A stretch of 64,000 nt of DNA from Rhinopithecus roxellana (lineage: Eukaryota; Chordata; Mammalia; Primates; Cercopithecidae), in contig NC_044553.1 of the NCBI RefSeq assembly GCF_007565055.1, forward strand, positions 98,431,858-98,495,857, given 5' to 3'. The notes beneath the pieces are model-generated. The model made no database searches. It saw only the letters and a program-made list of their open reading frames with translations, and was not told where the DNA came from. The position numbers and the translations under genes are program-made. Shown piece after piece: positions 1 to 11,900 of this stretch. How positions within the stretch are numbered: the first letter of the stretch is position 1; every line of letters begins with the position of its first letter.

Positions 1-109
1 ATCCCTTGAACCTCGGAGACGGAGGTTGCAGTGAGCCGAGATCACTCCAGTGCACTCCAGCCTGGGTGATAGAGCGAGACTCTGTCTCAGAAAAAAAAAA
101 AAAAAAAAA
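1..109 (+). mobile_element. Alu 3' end (left part outside window)
   Basis: This is the right-monomer end of an Alu SINE on the plus strand: the cgagatcactccagtgcact and cctgggtgatagagcgagac type segments are followed by an A tail at about 91-109. The 5' part is cut by the window edge. The subfamily cannot be set from this piece. Confidence 0.95.
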
Positions 110-440
110 GACAATGGAGAGTAGAATGATAGCTACTAGTAGCTGGGAAGGATGCTGGGGGAAAGGAATAAAGAAGTTAATTAATCAGTACAAATATACA
201 GATAGATAGAAGAAATAAGTTCTAATGTTCATTACCATGGTATAGTGACTATAGTTAACAATATGTTTAATATTTCCAAATAGCTAGAAGAGAAGATATG
301 AAATGCTCCCAATTCAAAGAAATGATAAATGTTTGAGGTGATGGATATTCTGAACACCATGATTTAATGATTACATATTGTGAGCACATGTCACAATATC
401 CCATACAAAATATGGTGTTAATTGACTGTTTAAGTTATCA
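110..440 (+). mobile_element. L1 3' UTR fragment (L1MA/L1PB-like)
   Basis: The stretch agtagaatgatagctactag, then gatagatagaagaaataagt, atagtgactatagttaacaa and atagctagaagagaagatat follows the 3' UTR pattern of older primate/mammalian L1 subfamilies, on the plus strand. The same 3' UTR type occurs in better shape at 22438-22860, which supports the call. It is non-coding here, and the Alu at the window start is inserted in or next to it. Confidence 0.7.
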
Positions 441-1770
441 GTAAGGCTTCCAGTCAACAGCAGGCTCTTAATCGTTATGTTTTAGGGGAGTTAATTTTAT
501 ACACAAATTTTCAGCTGCGTGGGGATTGGCACTCCTAATCCTTGCATTGTTCAAGAGTCAACTACAGTTTATTTGGGCATGTAATTCCAATGCCAGTTCT
601 GAGTGGGCTGTAGAAAACAGGTTATTTACCAAGTACAGGCTGCCACATAGGCTGCTCTGCCATTTATCCATGTTACCCAGATTTAAAGGTAACAAATTTA
701 GGAATGATGTGTGAAATGTTTGGCAGGTCTCATGGGTGAATCACAATATATACCTTTATAATTTAGGGGCAAAGCTGTGCTATACTCTGCAGATTATTAT
801 TCTCATGTTGAGAAACAACTCCATGCTTGCTTTTGGGCCCTGGAAAAAGCTAAACATTTGATCAAATTGGTGATTTGGTCACCAATTTATCATAAAATTT
901 GAGTTGTTCATCATCAACTGGGTGTTGTCTGATGTATGAAACCACAAAATTGGGTGTGCATAGCAGCACCTGATCTTCAAACTGAGGTAGTGTAAACAAA
1001 TAAGACTCAAACAATTACTGAAAGAACAAGTAAGTTGCATGATAAATTGCTCATGTCTCCAAGACTCTAATTCCAGTATATTGCCGTCCCTTTCGCAACA
1101 GATATCTATAGTCTGTAGAGTTTCTTATGGTTTTTTCCCCCTTCACTATGGGACAAAAATTTGTCCTGGTTTATAATAATTCTACATAATATTCTAGTGC
1201 CAACCAGTAGTGGGCATCTGCAGTATTAGCACCCCATTCAAGGGTATCTCTTAATCAAAGTTTTTAGGGAAAATCCTCATATCATACAGTCAACCTTGTT
1301 AATGTAACCTGGAAGGAGAAATGACCAGAATTTCAGATCTACATTGACCCTCAGGCAGAGGCTAACAGCTTGGACTTAGCATGAGGAGCTTGGAGAAAAC
1401 ATAATTAGAAAGCTGTTGACAAAAATGACAGGAAAGAGGTATGTAGACAGACATTCCTAATAAAGGTGTCCGCATCTCCTGCCAATGCTTCAAAACAAAC
1501 CGCAGAAGCAGAACAGAACCTTAATAATCAGGTGGACAAGATAAATGGCTTGTTGAATGTGAGTCAGTCTCTCACTAAGCCATCCACCTTGCCTGATAGT
1601 TCATGAATAATGTGGTCACAGGAGTAGGCATGGAGGTTATGAATGGGCTCAGTACCGTGGACTTCTACTTACAACATATTATCTGGTTACAGCTACTACT
1701 GAGTGCCAAGCCTGTCTACAGCTAAGATTAAAACTTATCACCCAGTGTGCCCCGATTCCTGTGAAGAATA
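441..1770 (+). pseudogene. Decayed ERVL-type pol (RT end to integrase)
   Basis: Plus-strand translation in shifting frames gives retroviral pol pieces. Around 790-910 is a segment reading DYYSHVEKQLHACFWALEKA, which resembles the RNase H-proximal end of RT. Around 1490-1560 is AEAEQNLNNQVDKINGLLNV, and around 1690-1740 is a Cys-x-x-Cys-like piece typical of the integrase zinc-binding region. Stops and frameshifts are frequent (the longest open run is 62 codons at 526-714), so nothing functional is left. The order of pieces agrees with the ERVL (class III) family. No LTRs were recognised next to it. The assignment to ERVL rests on recalled family features; another class III element is possible. 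Confidence 0.6.
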
Positions 1771-2750
1771 TGTCATTATTTATGTTTGTTACTTTTCTTT
1801 TTTTTTTCCTCAAGAAAAGGACCTCTGGATGAAGTCAAGTTGTCTCATATGGCTATCCTAATTAATGAATGACAACAGAAAACATTACCTGGCTGTCTGA
1901 CCTAATCTGAAAAACATTTTTTTCACAAAACATGTGCAAATAACTCTAAAAGGTGCCAGAGCAGCTATCCAAGTTTTCAATTTGCTGCCTAATATGCATT
2001 ATAATTTTACTTTAGCTTATTATTGGCAATAGCACGGAGTACTAGAGTTTGTGACACCACCCTTAGCAGCCCAACAATGCTTTCTTAGCTTCTTTATATT
2101 TGATCATAAAGAAGCAAAACATATTATAACTAACTAAATAAATGTCAAAATCTAATTCAATCCCATTAAAAATATCAACAGTATTAAAGCATTCTATAGT
2201 TTAAATTCAAAAATAATTGTCCGTTAAATATTAGTTTATTTTGATGGTAATTTTATGGTAATAACCAACCTAATGATATTTTAAAATATAATGAAGTATA
2301 GTAAAATAGAACAATGTAGTCCTTGAAATCTTCAAGCCAATTACTTCTTTTTATCCTGTGACTTGTGCAACCTCATACACATTGCTTAAATTTTTAAACC
2401 ATTATATACTCAATTTTAAATGGGAATAATACATTTTGGCATATGATTGTGATAAGCAATGTACAAAATTACTTAGAATTTATCCTAAATAAATTGATTT
2501 TTTTAAAGTCAATCTGCAAAGTGTTCATGTTAAAAAGTTATTTCGAAAGTTTACTCTTACTTTGGTAACATGGCTTGAGTGTTTTCCTACTAAGTTTATG
2601 TCTGTTATTTACCATGATTTTTTTAAGAGAAATTCCAATTTGTCTTAATAGTTACATGGCAAAGTTTTAAACTATTTACTTAATTCATTCTTCAAAATCC
2701 TTCTATCTTTACTTTCAAAAGTAAGCATTTAATTATAGAATACCTTTTAC
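1771..2750. other. AT-rich interval, no gene seen
   Basis: No long open frame, RNA gene or clear interspersed repeat was recognised. It has many A/T runs and could hold decayed L1 sequence. Confidence 0.5.
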
Positions 2751-3560
2751 ATTTACAAAAAAATTACAAAGATATAATATGGAGAATTCTCTTCTAACAA
2801 TATCCTGTTTTCCCTATTGTTAATAACTTACATTGTTAGTATAGTGTATGTACCACTCTAGTAAACTGATTTTATTACAAAATTATTAACCAAACTCCAT
2901 AGTTTATTCAGATTTTCTAATTTTTACTTAATATCATTTTTTTCTGTTTTGGGATCCATAGAGGATACCACATTACATATCGTCATTAGGTCTCGTTAGG
3001 CTCCTCTTGGTAGTCACAATTTTGAAGACTTTCCTTGTTTTGATGACTTTGACCATTTTGAGGAGTACTGGTCAGGTATGTTTAGACAATTCTTCATTAC
3101 AGGTCTGTCTGATGTTTACCTCATGATTAGACTGAGGTGTGCGTTCCTGATGACGTTAACCTTCATCACCTGGCCTAGGTAGTGTTTGTCAGGTTACTCC
3201 AGTATCAAGTGACCCTTTTCCTCCATTCCAAGCTCTTATTAGAAACCATCATCGGACACTATATGTGCCTACTGTTTATCTCTTCCTATATGTGATATGT
3301 ATATCTCAATTAATATTAAATTACAATGAACTCATACTGAAGTATCCAACCCAAATTTGTGTCACATGGTTCATTTAACTTTCCAACATGGTTTACTTAT
3401 GACCTCTCATGTCATGAGTCTGAAAGCTGGCTCCTACCATTCTCCATCCATTTACCTACTTGCTCAGCTGCAGCATATATGTATCATGTTAACACACACC
3501 TCAGTGGGAAACAATTTTACCATCTAGAGTTCAATGCTGCGTGTAGTTCCTTTTGTCCTT
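2751..3560 (-). mobile_element. Old L1 (L1M) 3' region, antisense
   Basis: The segment from ctattgttaataacttacat through ggatccatagaggataccac, ttaggctcctcttggtagtc, ttttgaggagtactggtcag and ctcatgattagactgaggtg follows the reverse complement of a widespread L1M 3' terminal region. Similarity is clearest at 2755-3200 and fades after about 3330, so the right edge is uncertain. Confidence 0.6.
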
Positions 3561-3567
3561 AGAGTTT

Positions 3568-3840
3568 TGATATGGTTTGGCTGTGTCCCCACCCAAAGTT
3601 CATCCTAAATTGGAATAATCACCAAGTATAGTGGAAGGGACCCAGTGGGAGGCAGTTTAATTGCTGGGGTGGTTACCTTCATACTGTTCTCATGATAGTG
3701 AGTTCTCACGAGATTCAATGGATTTACAAGGACTTTTCCCTCTTTTGCTTGGCACTTTTCCTTGCTACCGCCATGTGAAGAAGGACATGTTTGCTTCCCC
3801 TCTGCCATGATTGTAAGTTTCCTGGGGCCTTACCCCATAA
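3568..3840 (+). repeat. MaLR LTR (THE1/MST-like), 3' truncated
   Basis: It begins with TGATATGGTTTGGCTGTGTC and continues with gggacccagtgggaggcagt, ttctcatgatagtgagttct, ccgccatgtgaagaaggaca and tgccatgattgtaagtttcc. This is the THE1/MST LTR pattern on the plus strand. The expected LTR end (AATAAA-like part and closing CA) is not found; after about 3840 the sequence changes. No internal MaLR sequence was recognised. Confidence 0.85.
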
Positions 3841-4590
3841 GTCTCCAGCATAACAACAACAGATTACATTGAAAGAACTGCAATACACAGACTCTCCGAG
3901 TCTTTGCATCATGCCTTAGTCTTTGCATCATGCCTAAGTCTTTAATTGGGCCTGTGTCTCAAGTGCTTGTCTCCAGAAGTTTCTGTCTCTTCTTCAAGGA
4001 TGTAGCTCCCACAGCCATATTCCCTAGTTCCTTCTCTAGGTGCAGCTCTCCTCATCTAATTTCTTGAATTCCTGTTCTTCTGTTGCGATGATATGGCCCC
4101 CACCATTGGCTGACTTACAGAAGACATGAAGATTGAAACTGCCTAGAGTTGGGCAGGAATAATTTTTCTAGTTGCAATGAAGGTTCAGAATTGCCCTCCA
4201 AGAATTCGTTACTCCTAGAGGCTGGGCCTTTGCTAGTGAAAAGAGGCTAAGAGAGTTTCATGGTGGCTACTGTAGACCCTCTCCTTTCAGGACTAGACAG
4301 ATATTTTTCTCAGATCCTCACCAGGAAATTGCTTCTGTTCCAAGAGGGAAAGCTATGAAAATATCGGGGTTTCCACATGGCTCTAACACCCTGGGAGCTT
4401 CTCAGCATTTAGACTCCAGCAATTTGTCAAAATTACCATTGAAAGATTCATACCAGTTTGTGGTGGTTAGTGGCTTTTGCTCTAGATAAGGAAATCTCCA
4501 TTACTGTATCTTTCATAGTGCACCCATCTCTCCAAATATCAGGGCTGTAGTTTGCTATACAACCACAGTTTACTCAAGGATCCAAGAAAA
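3841..4590. other. Unassigned, repeat-like sequence
   Basis: This is more GC-rich than its surroundings and carries a short imperfect duplication (tctttgcatcatgcct twice, at about 3901 and 3921). It may belong to an L1M 5' region or to an old LTR, but I cannot name the family. No open frame of note. Confidence 0.4.
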
Positions 4591-6180
4591 GAAATTGATT
4601 TTTATGTTGTTCAGGTATTCTTATATGAATAGAGGTGAGGACTTCCAATGCTTTTACAAGTCAGGACTCTCAGCCTACTGGTATGCTATTATTATTTGTA
4701 ATTGCTTTTCAATTATTATTAAATTGTTTTATTTTCCTAATTGCTATTCTACTACCAGAGATATAATAGGTATATTCATATTCTTAAGATATATTGTATT
4801 ATAAATACATGCATTTATAATAGTTTGTAGTGATGTCAACCAGCATTTACAGTTTACCAAATAAAAGACATTAACTTTAGCATACAATCACTTCTTGTTT
4901 TTCCTTTTTTTTCTTTTGTGTTATTTTATTTCCTGTTTCTTTTTAATTTTCATTGTAGATAAAATGTTATTCACATAAATGTGTACTTTAATAGTTTTTG
5001 CATGCAGTCTTTATTTTACCTATACCCTCTGCATCCTTTTTCTGTATTTACTTGGTTGACTACATTTATTTAGTTATTGTGCTAGAAAGATTCTTTCAAA
5101 TATTAATTATAAGTAATAAATGTTGTAGATCACCACATAATACATTTAAAAAACTTATCTTAACTTTGAATAATATTTTGTCTTAATATTAAATTCTAAT
5201 TTAATACATTCTAAATTAAAACTAATATTAAAACAAAATATTACATTTTTTATTACATGTTTCTTATTTCTTAATTCTTATTTCTTAATATGGGCATTTA
5301 CAATTATAAAATCTTCCTAACATATTAATCTACTGATTTCTAGCCTACTTTATTAATTATGAGAATGACGCAATTAAATTAAACTTTATTTGTAGGTATT
5401 ACTGTATTTTTCTTGTTAATGTCCTGGAAATTTTTTTTTCCTTCACCCTAAACTTCTGCATGTTCAACATAATTGTCTAGATCAAGGCTTTTTTAAAATT
5501 AATTCAACTTATATTAAGTCTTTTCATTTGAAAAATTTGTAATTTTTTCTGTTTTAGGAAATGTCTTTTGTAGCTCTTGGTTATTTCTTGTCCTCTACTT
5601 TTTTTTTTCTTCTTCCTTTCTGGAGATCCACATAGAATATAGGAAAATAATATAGAAACTTTTTTTCCTTATCCTTTATTTACTTATGCTCTAGTACCAC
5701 AGTGATATTTTGTAGTCCTTTATATATTGATATCCTGGATAAATGTTCAACTGACCTATTTCTTGGTCTAACTGGAGAAAGGAATAATAGGTAAGTGTCG
5801 AGTCTAGTCTAGTCCTGTTGTCCATCCTGACACTCAGCTGCCCATGCATCTGGCTTAAATGTGTCACATGTATATTTCACTAGTGTGAATTAAAATTATA
5901 TGAAAATGCCTAAATATTGAAGTGAATGTAAATATTTTAATTAATACAATTTTATCTTATCCTATATATTTTCAATGTTTTATTCATTATTTTTGAATGT
6001 ACATTTTAGCAGATATTTACTAAAAATGGTTGAAAATATATTAAGCATTATAACCTTTCCAAACAACACTTACATTGATCATTTTTCTATGAAGAATTAA
6101 GAAACTAAGAAAATTCTAGATTTTTGTCACATAAAATAGTTATTAGTTTCACTTGCACTATTATAATCTATGAAGCAGAG
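4591..6180. other. AT-rich interval, partly old antisense L1
   Basis: No gene was seen. The words gggcatttacaattataaaa at about 5292 and ggcatttacaattataaaat at about 6988 recur in similar context, so part of 4880-5480 is probably another decayed copy of the antisense L1M sequence found further right. Confidence 0.4.
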
Positions 6181-6496
6181 GGCCGAGCATACTGGCTCAC
6201 ACCTGTAATCATAGCACTTTGGGAAGCTGAGGTGGGAGGATCACTCGAGGCCGGGAATTTGAGACCAGCCTGGGTAACACAGTGAGACCCTATCTCTACA
6301 AAAAAAAAAAAAAAATTGTTTTTTAAAATTCAGCCACTCATGATAGCACACACCTGTAGTAGCCACTTGGGAGGCTGAAGTATGGAGATGGTTTGAGCTC
6401 AGGATTTCAAGATTGCAGGAAGCTATGATTGTGCCACTCCACTCCAGCCTGGGCAACAGATCAAGACTCTGTCTCTATTAAAAAAAAAAAAAAAAA
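6181..6496 (+). mobile_element. AluJ
   Basis: This is a full-length dimeric Alu. It starts ggccgagcatactggctcac, has a middle A-rich linker at about 6300-6315 and ends with an A tail at 6481-6496. The words ggaggatcactcgaggccgg and agctatgattgtgccactcc are J-type features, and divergence is high. The frame at 6241-6456 on the minus strand is only Alu DNA. Confidence 0.9.
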
Positions 6497-6689
6497 GTAA
6501 AGATTTGGGCAAAAAGTAAAATGAAAAGGCATGATGAGCACCCTTAACAGACTTCTACTGTTGGATATACTTAATTGAAAATATTACCCTAGAAATGCAA
6601 CAGTATTTCATGAGTAAAAGCTCAAAATCTATACTCATTTAGAGAATTATAACTATTATTCTCAAAACAATCAAGCTTTGATCTGCCTG

Positions 6690-8072
6690 GATATGCCTGT
6701 TTTCTAAAATGTTCTACATTCCCATAGCCAAGTATGAGGGTTCCAATTTCTCTACATCTTTGTCAACACTGTTAATATCTTTCTTTCAAAATTATAGCCA
6801 CCCTAGTGCTTATGAAGTGGTATATAATTATGGTTTTGATTTGCATTTCCTTCATGATTAATGACGTTGAACATTTTTTATGTTCTTATTGGACATTTGC
6901 ATATCTTCTCTGGAGAAATATCTATCAGATCATTTGCCCATTTTTAACTGGGTTAATGAGTTGAAATATTTTTAAATTTCTTAGTATAGGCATTTACAAT
7001 TATAAAATTCCCGCTAAGCACTGCTTCTACTGCATCCCTCAGTTTTGGTATGTTATGTCCCTATTTCCATTCACCTTAAGTGGTTTTCTGATTACTTTCT
7101 GATTACTTCTCATTTCTTCTTTGATTCATTGGTTTTTTAGGATTGTCTGGTTTTACTTACACATATTTGTAATTTTCCAAAATTTTCTCCTGTTACTAAT
7201 TTCTAATATCATTCCATTACTGTCAAAAGTACTTTGCATTATTTTAATCCTTTTATATTTATTGAGGTTTGTTTTGTAACCTTGTAAATTGTCTGTCCTA
7301 AAGAATAATTCCATATACTATTGAGAAGGACATATATTCAGTTGTTATCTGGTGGAATGCTCTGTAACTGTCTGTTAGGTATCATTGGTTTATAGGATTT
7401 TTAAGTTTTCCACCTCCTTGTTGACATGTATCTAGTTGTTCTAACCATAATTGAAAGCAGAGTATTCAAGTTTTCAAATATTATTGTTGAATTATCTATT
7501 TTTCCTTTTCTGTCAGTCTTTGCATCATGTTTTTGGGGCTCTGGTTTTTAGTGTTATGTATGTCTTTAATTGCTACAGTTTCTTGACATATTTCCCCTTT
7601 CATATTAAAGACCATCCCTCTTTATCAATAGTTGTATTTCTCAAAGTCTACTTTGCCTGGTATTAGTATTGCTACAATTGTTACTTTACTATCTCTAGTC
7701 ATTTTCCTAACCCAAGGCAGCTCTGCTCCCATGTGTCCCTTTTGTGTTGTTATTGACAAATATTTTGCATATGTCTTGCATTTCTATATGTTATGAGCCT
7801 AACAATAAATCATACATAAATTATATATTATTTATTTTATTTAAAGGAATTATATATCATACAAACATGCATACTATATATTAGTATTGTATATATAATG
7901 AATATCTGTGTATTACAGGTATAATTTTATACAAAGCTTTTTAAATCAGTTTAAAAAATAAAAAACAATATTTATTCTTACTGACTTAGATAATTGCATA
8001 ATGATCTTTACCAGTGTGTATTTGAATTATCATCTGTAGTCATTTTATCTTAGCCTAAAAAACTTCCTTTAA
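6690..8072 (-). mobile_element. Old L1 (L1M), antisense, left part
   Basis: Reading the minus strand, 6690-6960 resembles the end of L1 ORF2 and 6960-8072 resembles further L1M sequence (for example tggtatgttatgtccctatt, caagttttcaaatattattg and taaagaccatccctctttat on the plus strand). Stops and indels are everywhere. It continues at 11043 after the L1PA insertion: tagcctaaaaaacttccttt before the insert and aaacttcctttaatacttct after it are the two halves of one L1M segment. Confidence 0.65.
8057..8072. repeat. Target-site duplication of L1PA, 5' copy
   Basis: The word AAAAAACTTCCTTTAA occurs here and again at 11027-11042, directly after the A tail. A 16-bp perfect pair in an A-rich site fits L1 target-primed insertion and fixes both ends of the element. 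Confidence 0.9.
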
Positions 8073-8073
8073 G

Positions 8074-10770
8074 CAAGACTAATAAAGAAGAAAAGAGAGA
8101 GGAATCAAATAGATGCAATAAAAAATGATAAAGGGGATATCACCACTGACCCCACAGAAATACAAACTACCATCAGAGAATACTATAAACGCCTCTACGC
8201 AAATCAACTAGAAAATCTAGAAGAAATGGATAATTTCCTGGACACTTACACTCTCCCAAGACTAAACCAGGAAGAAGTTGAATCCTTGAATAGACCAATA
8301 GCAGGCTCTGAAATTGAGGCAACAATTAATAGCCTACCCACCAAAAAAAAGTCCAGGACCAGATGGATTCACAGCTGAATTCTACCAGAGGTACAAGGAG
8401 GAGCTGGTACCATTCCTTCTGAAACTATTCCAATCAATAGAAAAAGAGGGAATCCTCCCTAACTCATTTTATGAGGCCAACATCATCCTGATACCAAAGC
8501 CTGGCAGAGACACAACAAGAAAAGAGAATTTTAGACCAATATCCCTGATGAACATTGATGCAAAAATTCTCAATAAAATACTGACAAACCGGATTCAGCA
8601 GCACATCAAAAAGCTTATCCACCATGATCAAGTGGGCTTCATCCCTGGGATGCAAGGCTGGTTCAACATTCGCAAATCAATAAACGTAATCCAGCATATA
8701 AACAGAACCAAAGACAAGAACCACATGATTGTCTCAATAGATGCAGAAAAGGCTTTTGACAAAATTCAACAGCCCTTCATGCTAAAAACGCTCAATAAAT
8801 TCGGTATTGATGGAACGTACCTCAAAATAATAAGAGCTATTTATGACAAACCCACAGCTAATATCATACTGAATGGGCAAAAACTGGAAAAATTCCCTTT
8901 GAAAACTGGCACAAGACAGGGATGCCCTGTCTCACCACTCCTATTCAACATAGTGTTGGAAGTTCTGGCTAGGGCAATCAGGCAAGAGAAAGAAATCAAG
9001 GGTATCCAGTTAGGAAAAGAAGAAGTCAAATTGTCCCTGTTTGCAGATGACATGATTGTATATTTAGAAAACCCCATCGTCTCAGCCCAAAATCTCCTTA
9101 AGCTGATAAGCAACTTCAGCAAAGTCTCAGGATACAAAATTAATGTGCAAAAATCACAAGCATTCTTATACACCAGTAACAGACAAGCAGAGAGCCAAAT
9201 CAGGAATGAACTTCCATTCACAATTGCTTCAAAGAGAATAAAATACCTAGGAATCCAGCTTACAAGGGATGTAAAGGACCTCTTCAAGGAGAACTACAAA
9301 CCACTGCTCAGTGAAATAAAAGAGGACACAAACAAATGGAAGAACATACCATGCTCATGGATAGGAAGAATCAATATCGTGAAAATGGCCATACTCCCCA
9401 AGGTTATTTATAGAGTCAATGCCATCCCCATCAAGCTACCAATGAGTTTCTTCACAGAATTGGAAAAAACTGCTTTAAAGTTCATATGGAACCAAAAAAG
9501 AGCCCGCATTGCCAAGACAATCCTAAGTCAAAAGGACAAAGCTGGAGGCGTCACGCTACCTGACTTCAAACTATACTACAAGGCTACAGTAACCAAAACA
9601 GCATGGTACTGGTACCAAAACAGAGATATAGACCAATGGAACAGAACAGAGTCCTCAGAAATAATACCGCACATCTACAGCCATCTGATCTTTGACAAAC
9701 TTGAGAGAAACAAGAAATGGGGAAAGGATTCCCTATTTAATAAATGGTGCTGGGAAAATTGGCTAGCCATAAGTAGAAAGCTGAAACTGGATCCTTTCCT
9801 TACCCCTTATACGAAGATTAATTCAAGATGGATTAGAGACTTAAATGTTAGACCTAATACCATAAAAACCCTAGAAGAAAATCTAGGTAGTACCATTCAG
9901 GACATAGGCATGGGCAAGGACTTCATGTCTAAAACACCAAAAGCAACGGCAGCAAAAGCCAAAATTGACAAATGGGATCTAATTAAACTAAAGAGCTTTT
10001 GCACAGCAAAAGAACCTACCATCAGAGTGAACAGGCAACCTACAGAATGGGAGAAAATTTTTGCAACCTACTCATCTGACAAAGGGCTAATATCCAGAAT
10101 CTACAAAGAACTCAAACAAATATACGAGAAAAAAACAAACAACCCCATCAAAAAGTGGGGAAAGGATATGAACAGACATTTCTCAAAAGAAGATATTCAT
10201 ACAGCCAACAGACACATGAAAAAATGCTCATCATCACTCGCCATCAGAGAAATGCAAATCAAAACCACAATGAGATACCATCTCACACTAGTTAGAATGG
10301 CAATCATTAAGAAGTCAGGAAACAACAGGTGTTGGAGAGGATGTGGAGAAATAGGAACACTTTTACACTGTTGGTGGGATTGTAAACTAGTTCAACCATT
10401 ATGGAAAACAGTATGGCAATTCCTCAAGGATCTAGAACTAGATGTACCATATGACCCAGCCATCCCACTACTGGGTATATACCCAAAGGATTATAAATTA
10501 TTCTACTACAAAGACACATGTACACGTATGTTTATTGCAGCACTATTCACAATAGCAAAGACTTGGAATCAACCCAAATGTCCATCTGTGACAGACTGGA
10601 TTAAGAAAATGTGGCACGTATACACCATGGAATACTATGCAGCCATAAAAAAGGATGAGTTTGCGTCCTTTGTAGGGACATGGATGCAGCTGGAAACCAT
10701 CATTCTTAGCAAACTATCACAAGAACAGAAAACCAAACACCGCATGTTCTCACTCATAGGTGGGAACTGA
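8074..10770 (+). pseudogene. L1 ORF2 (partial): L1 ORF2 C-terminal two-thirds (RT + Cys-rich domain)
   Basis: This encodes the part of ORF2p that copies L1 and Alu RNA into DNA at the nick. One open frame of 818 codons runs from 8314 to the natural stop at 10768-10770; its nominal first codon is TTG, so there is no authentic start. The RT motif F-A-D-D is intact at residues 243-246 (codons 9040-9051), and the C-terminal Cys-rich motif CX3CX7HX4C is intact from residue 673 (codon 10330). Both spacings match the 1275-residue family protein, so no net indel exists over more than 800 codons. Upstream, 8074-8342 is also open in the ORF2 frame, but an A8 run at 8343-8350 has one A more than the frame allows. 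The endonuclease domain is missing, so this is not a working ORF2p by itself. Confidence 0.93.
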
Positions 10771-11001
10771 ACAATGAGATCACTTGGACTCAGGAAGGGG
10801 AACATCACGCACTGGGGCCTATCATGGGGAGGGGGGAGGGGGGAGGAGGGAGGGATTGCATTGGGGAGTTATACATGATATAAATGATGAATTGATGGGT
10901 GCTGACGAGTTGATGGGTGCAGCACACCAACATGGCATAAGTATACATATGTAACAAACCTGCACGTTATGCACAGGTACCCTAGAACTTAAAGTATAAT
11001 T
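10771..11001 (+). other. L1PA 3' UTR with G-rich tract and 18-bp duplication
   Basis: It contains a G-run tract at 10826-10854 (GGGG, GGGGGG, GGGGGG, GG, GGG, GGG separated by single A), the polypurine/G-quadruplex-prone tract typical of L1 3' UTRs. Next, an 18-bp near-tandem duplication lies at 10886-10903 and 10904-10921 (GATGAATTGATGGGTGCT / GACGAGTTGATGGGTGCA). It ends in aacttaaagtataatt before the A tail. Confidence 0.85.
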
Positions 11002-11026
11002 AAAAAAAAAAAAAAAGAAAAAAAAA

Positions 11027-11042
11027 AAAAAAACTTCCTTTA
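11027..11042. repeat. Target-site duplication of L1PA, 3' copy
   Basis: Exact copy of 8057-8072, overlapping the end of the A tail. Confidence 0.9.
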
Positions 11043-11900
11043 ATACTTCTTTAAGGTGGGGCTTCTAGTAACACATTCTTTCACTTTTTTTTTATCTTGG
11101 GAGGTCATTAATTTGTCTTCCTTTTTTGAAACATAGTTGTACTAGATACAGTATTCTTGTTTGACAAGGTTTTTTTGGTAAGTACTTTAAATATGCTATC
11201 CCACTGTTTTCTGACTTTCACTGTTTTTACTTAGAAATCAGCTGTTAGTTTTATTGGTATTGCTTATTTCCTTTAGTTCTGTGAATATGATTATAATGGC
11301 AAGTAATTTTGCTGTTAAATTTGACATTTGATCACTCACGGACAGTGTTTATTGCCTGCTTTTTATTCAGTGTGTGAATCACGCTTTCCTGTTTCTTTGC
11401 TTGATTTGTATCTTCTTGTTGTAGTTTTTTGTTGGAAAATGGACACTGTAGATAATACAATGTAGTAACTCTGGTTGCTGGTTCACCATATCTTCCAGAT
11501 ATTTTTATTGTTATTTGCATGCTTATTAGTTCAGTGACAGACCAAATTGTTTTAGTGAAGTAAAACAATTACCCGCCTCTCCTCCCAACCTGCCACACAC
11601 ACATACTCACACTCACACAAAATACTGAGCCTCTGGTTGTTCCTCTGGAAGGCACAGGGTTCAATATGCCCACAGTCACCCAGGAATACAGTGGTTTGGT
11701 AGATCTCTCTTCTTCCCTTTTCCTCCCCATATGCAGCTGTGAAACTCCACTAATTACCAGCTAATTTCTCTATCCTTTTCAACAATGCCCCTGGGTACAA
11801 ATTGATTGATAAACTCATCCAATCAAATTCTGGCTCCTTTGAAGAGACAGTTTCTGAAGTCAGTGATGGCTGCAGGGAAGAAGGGCACTTCTATCTTTAA
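11043..11900 (-). mobile_element. Old L1 (L1M), antisense, right part
   Basis: This continues the L1M interrupted at 8072. Words such as ggggcttctagtaacacatt, gttttctgactttcactgtt and agaaatcagctgttagtttt, then ttggaaaatggacactgtag, follow the reverse complement of an L1M internal region. The right edge is diffuse. A CA-rich patch lies at about 11594-11620. Confidence 0.6.

Larger units (their letters stand above)
8073..11026 (+). mobile_element. L1PA element, 5'-truncated
   Basis: A primate L1 of about 2.95 kb. It starts inside ORF2 just before the RT domain, keeps ORF2 to its stop at 10768-10770, then a 3' UTR of about 230 bp and an A tail broken by one G (11002-11026). The 5' UTR, ORF1 and the ORF2 endonuclease domain are absent, as expected for incomplete reverse transcription. 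The 3' UTR words ccaacatggcataagtatac and aacaaacctgcacgttatgc point to an intermediate L1PA subfamily (about L1PA4-L1PA8) rather than L1HS; this is a judgement from memory. It is inserted into the antisense L1M. Confidence 0.93.

Noticed and set aside
8841..9287. 148-codon minus-strand frame
   Set aside because: Shadow of L1 ORF2, whose plus-strand reading has the known RT motifs.
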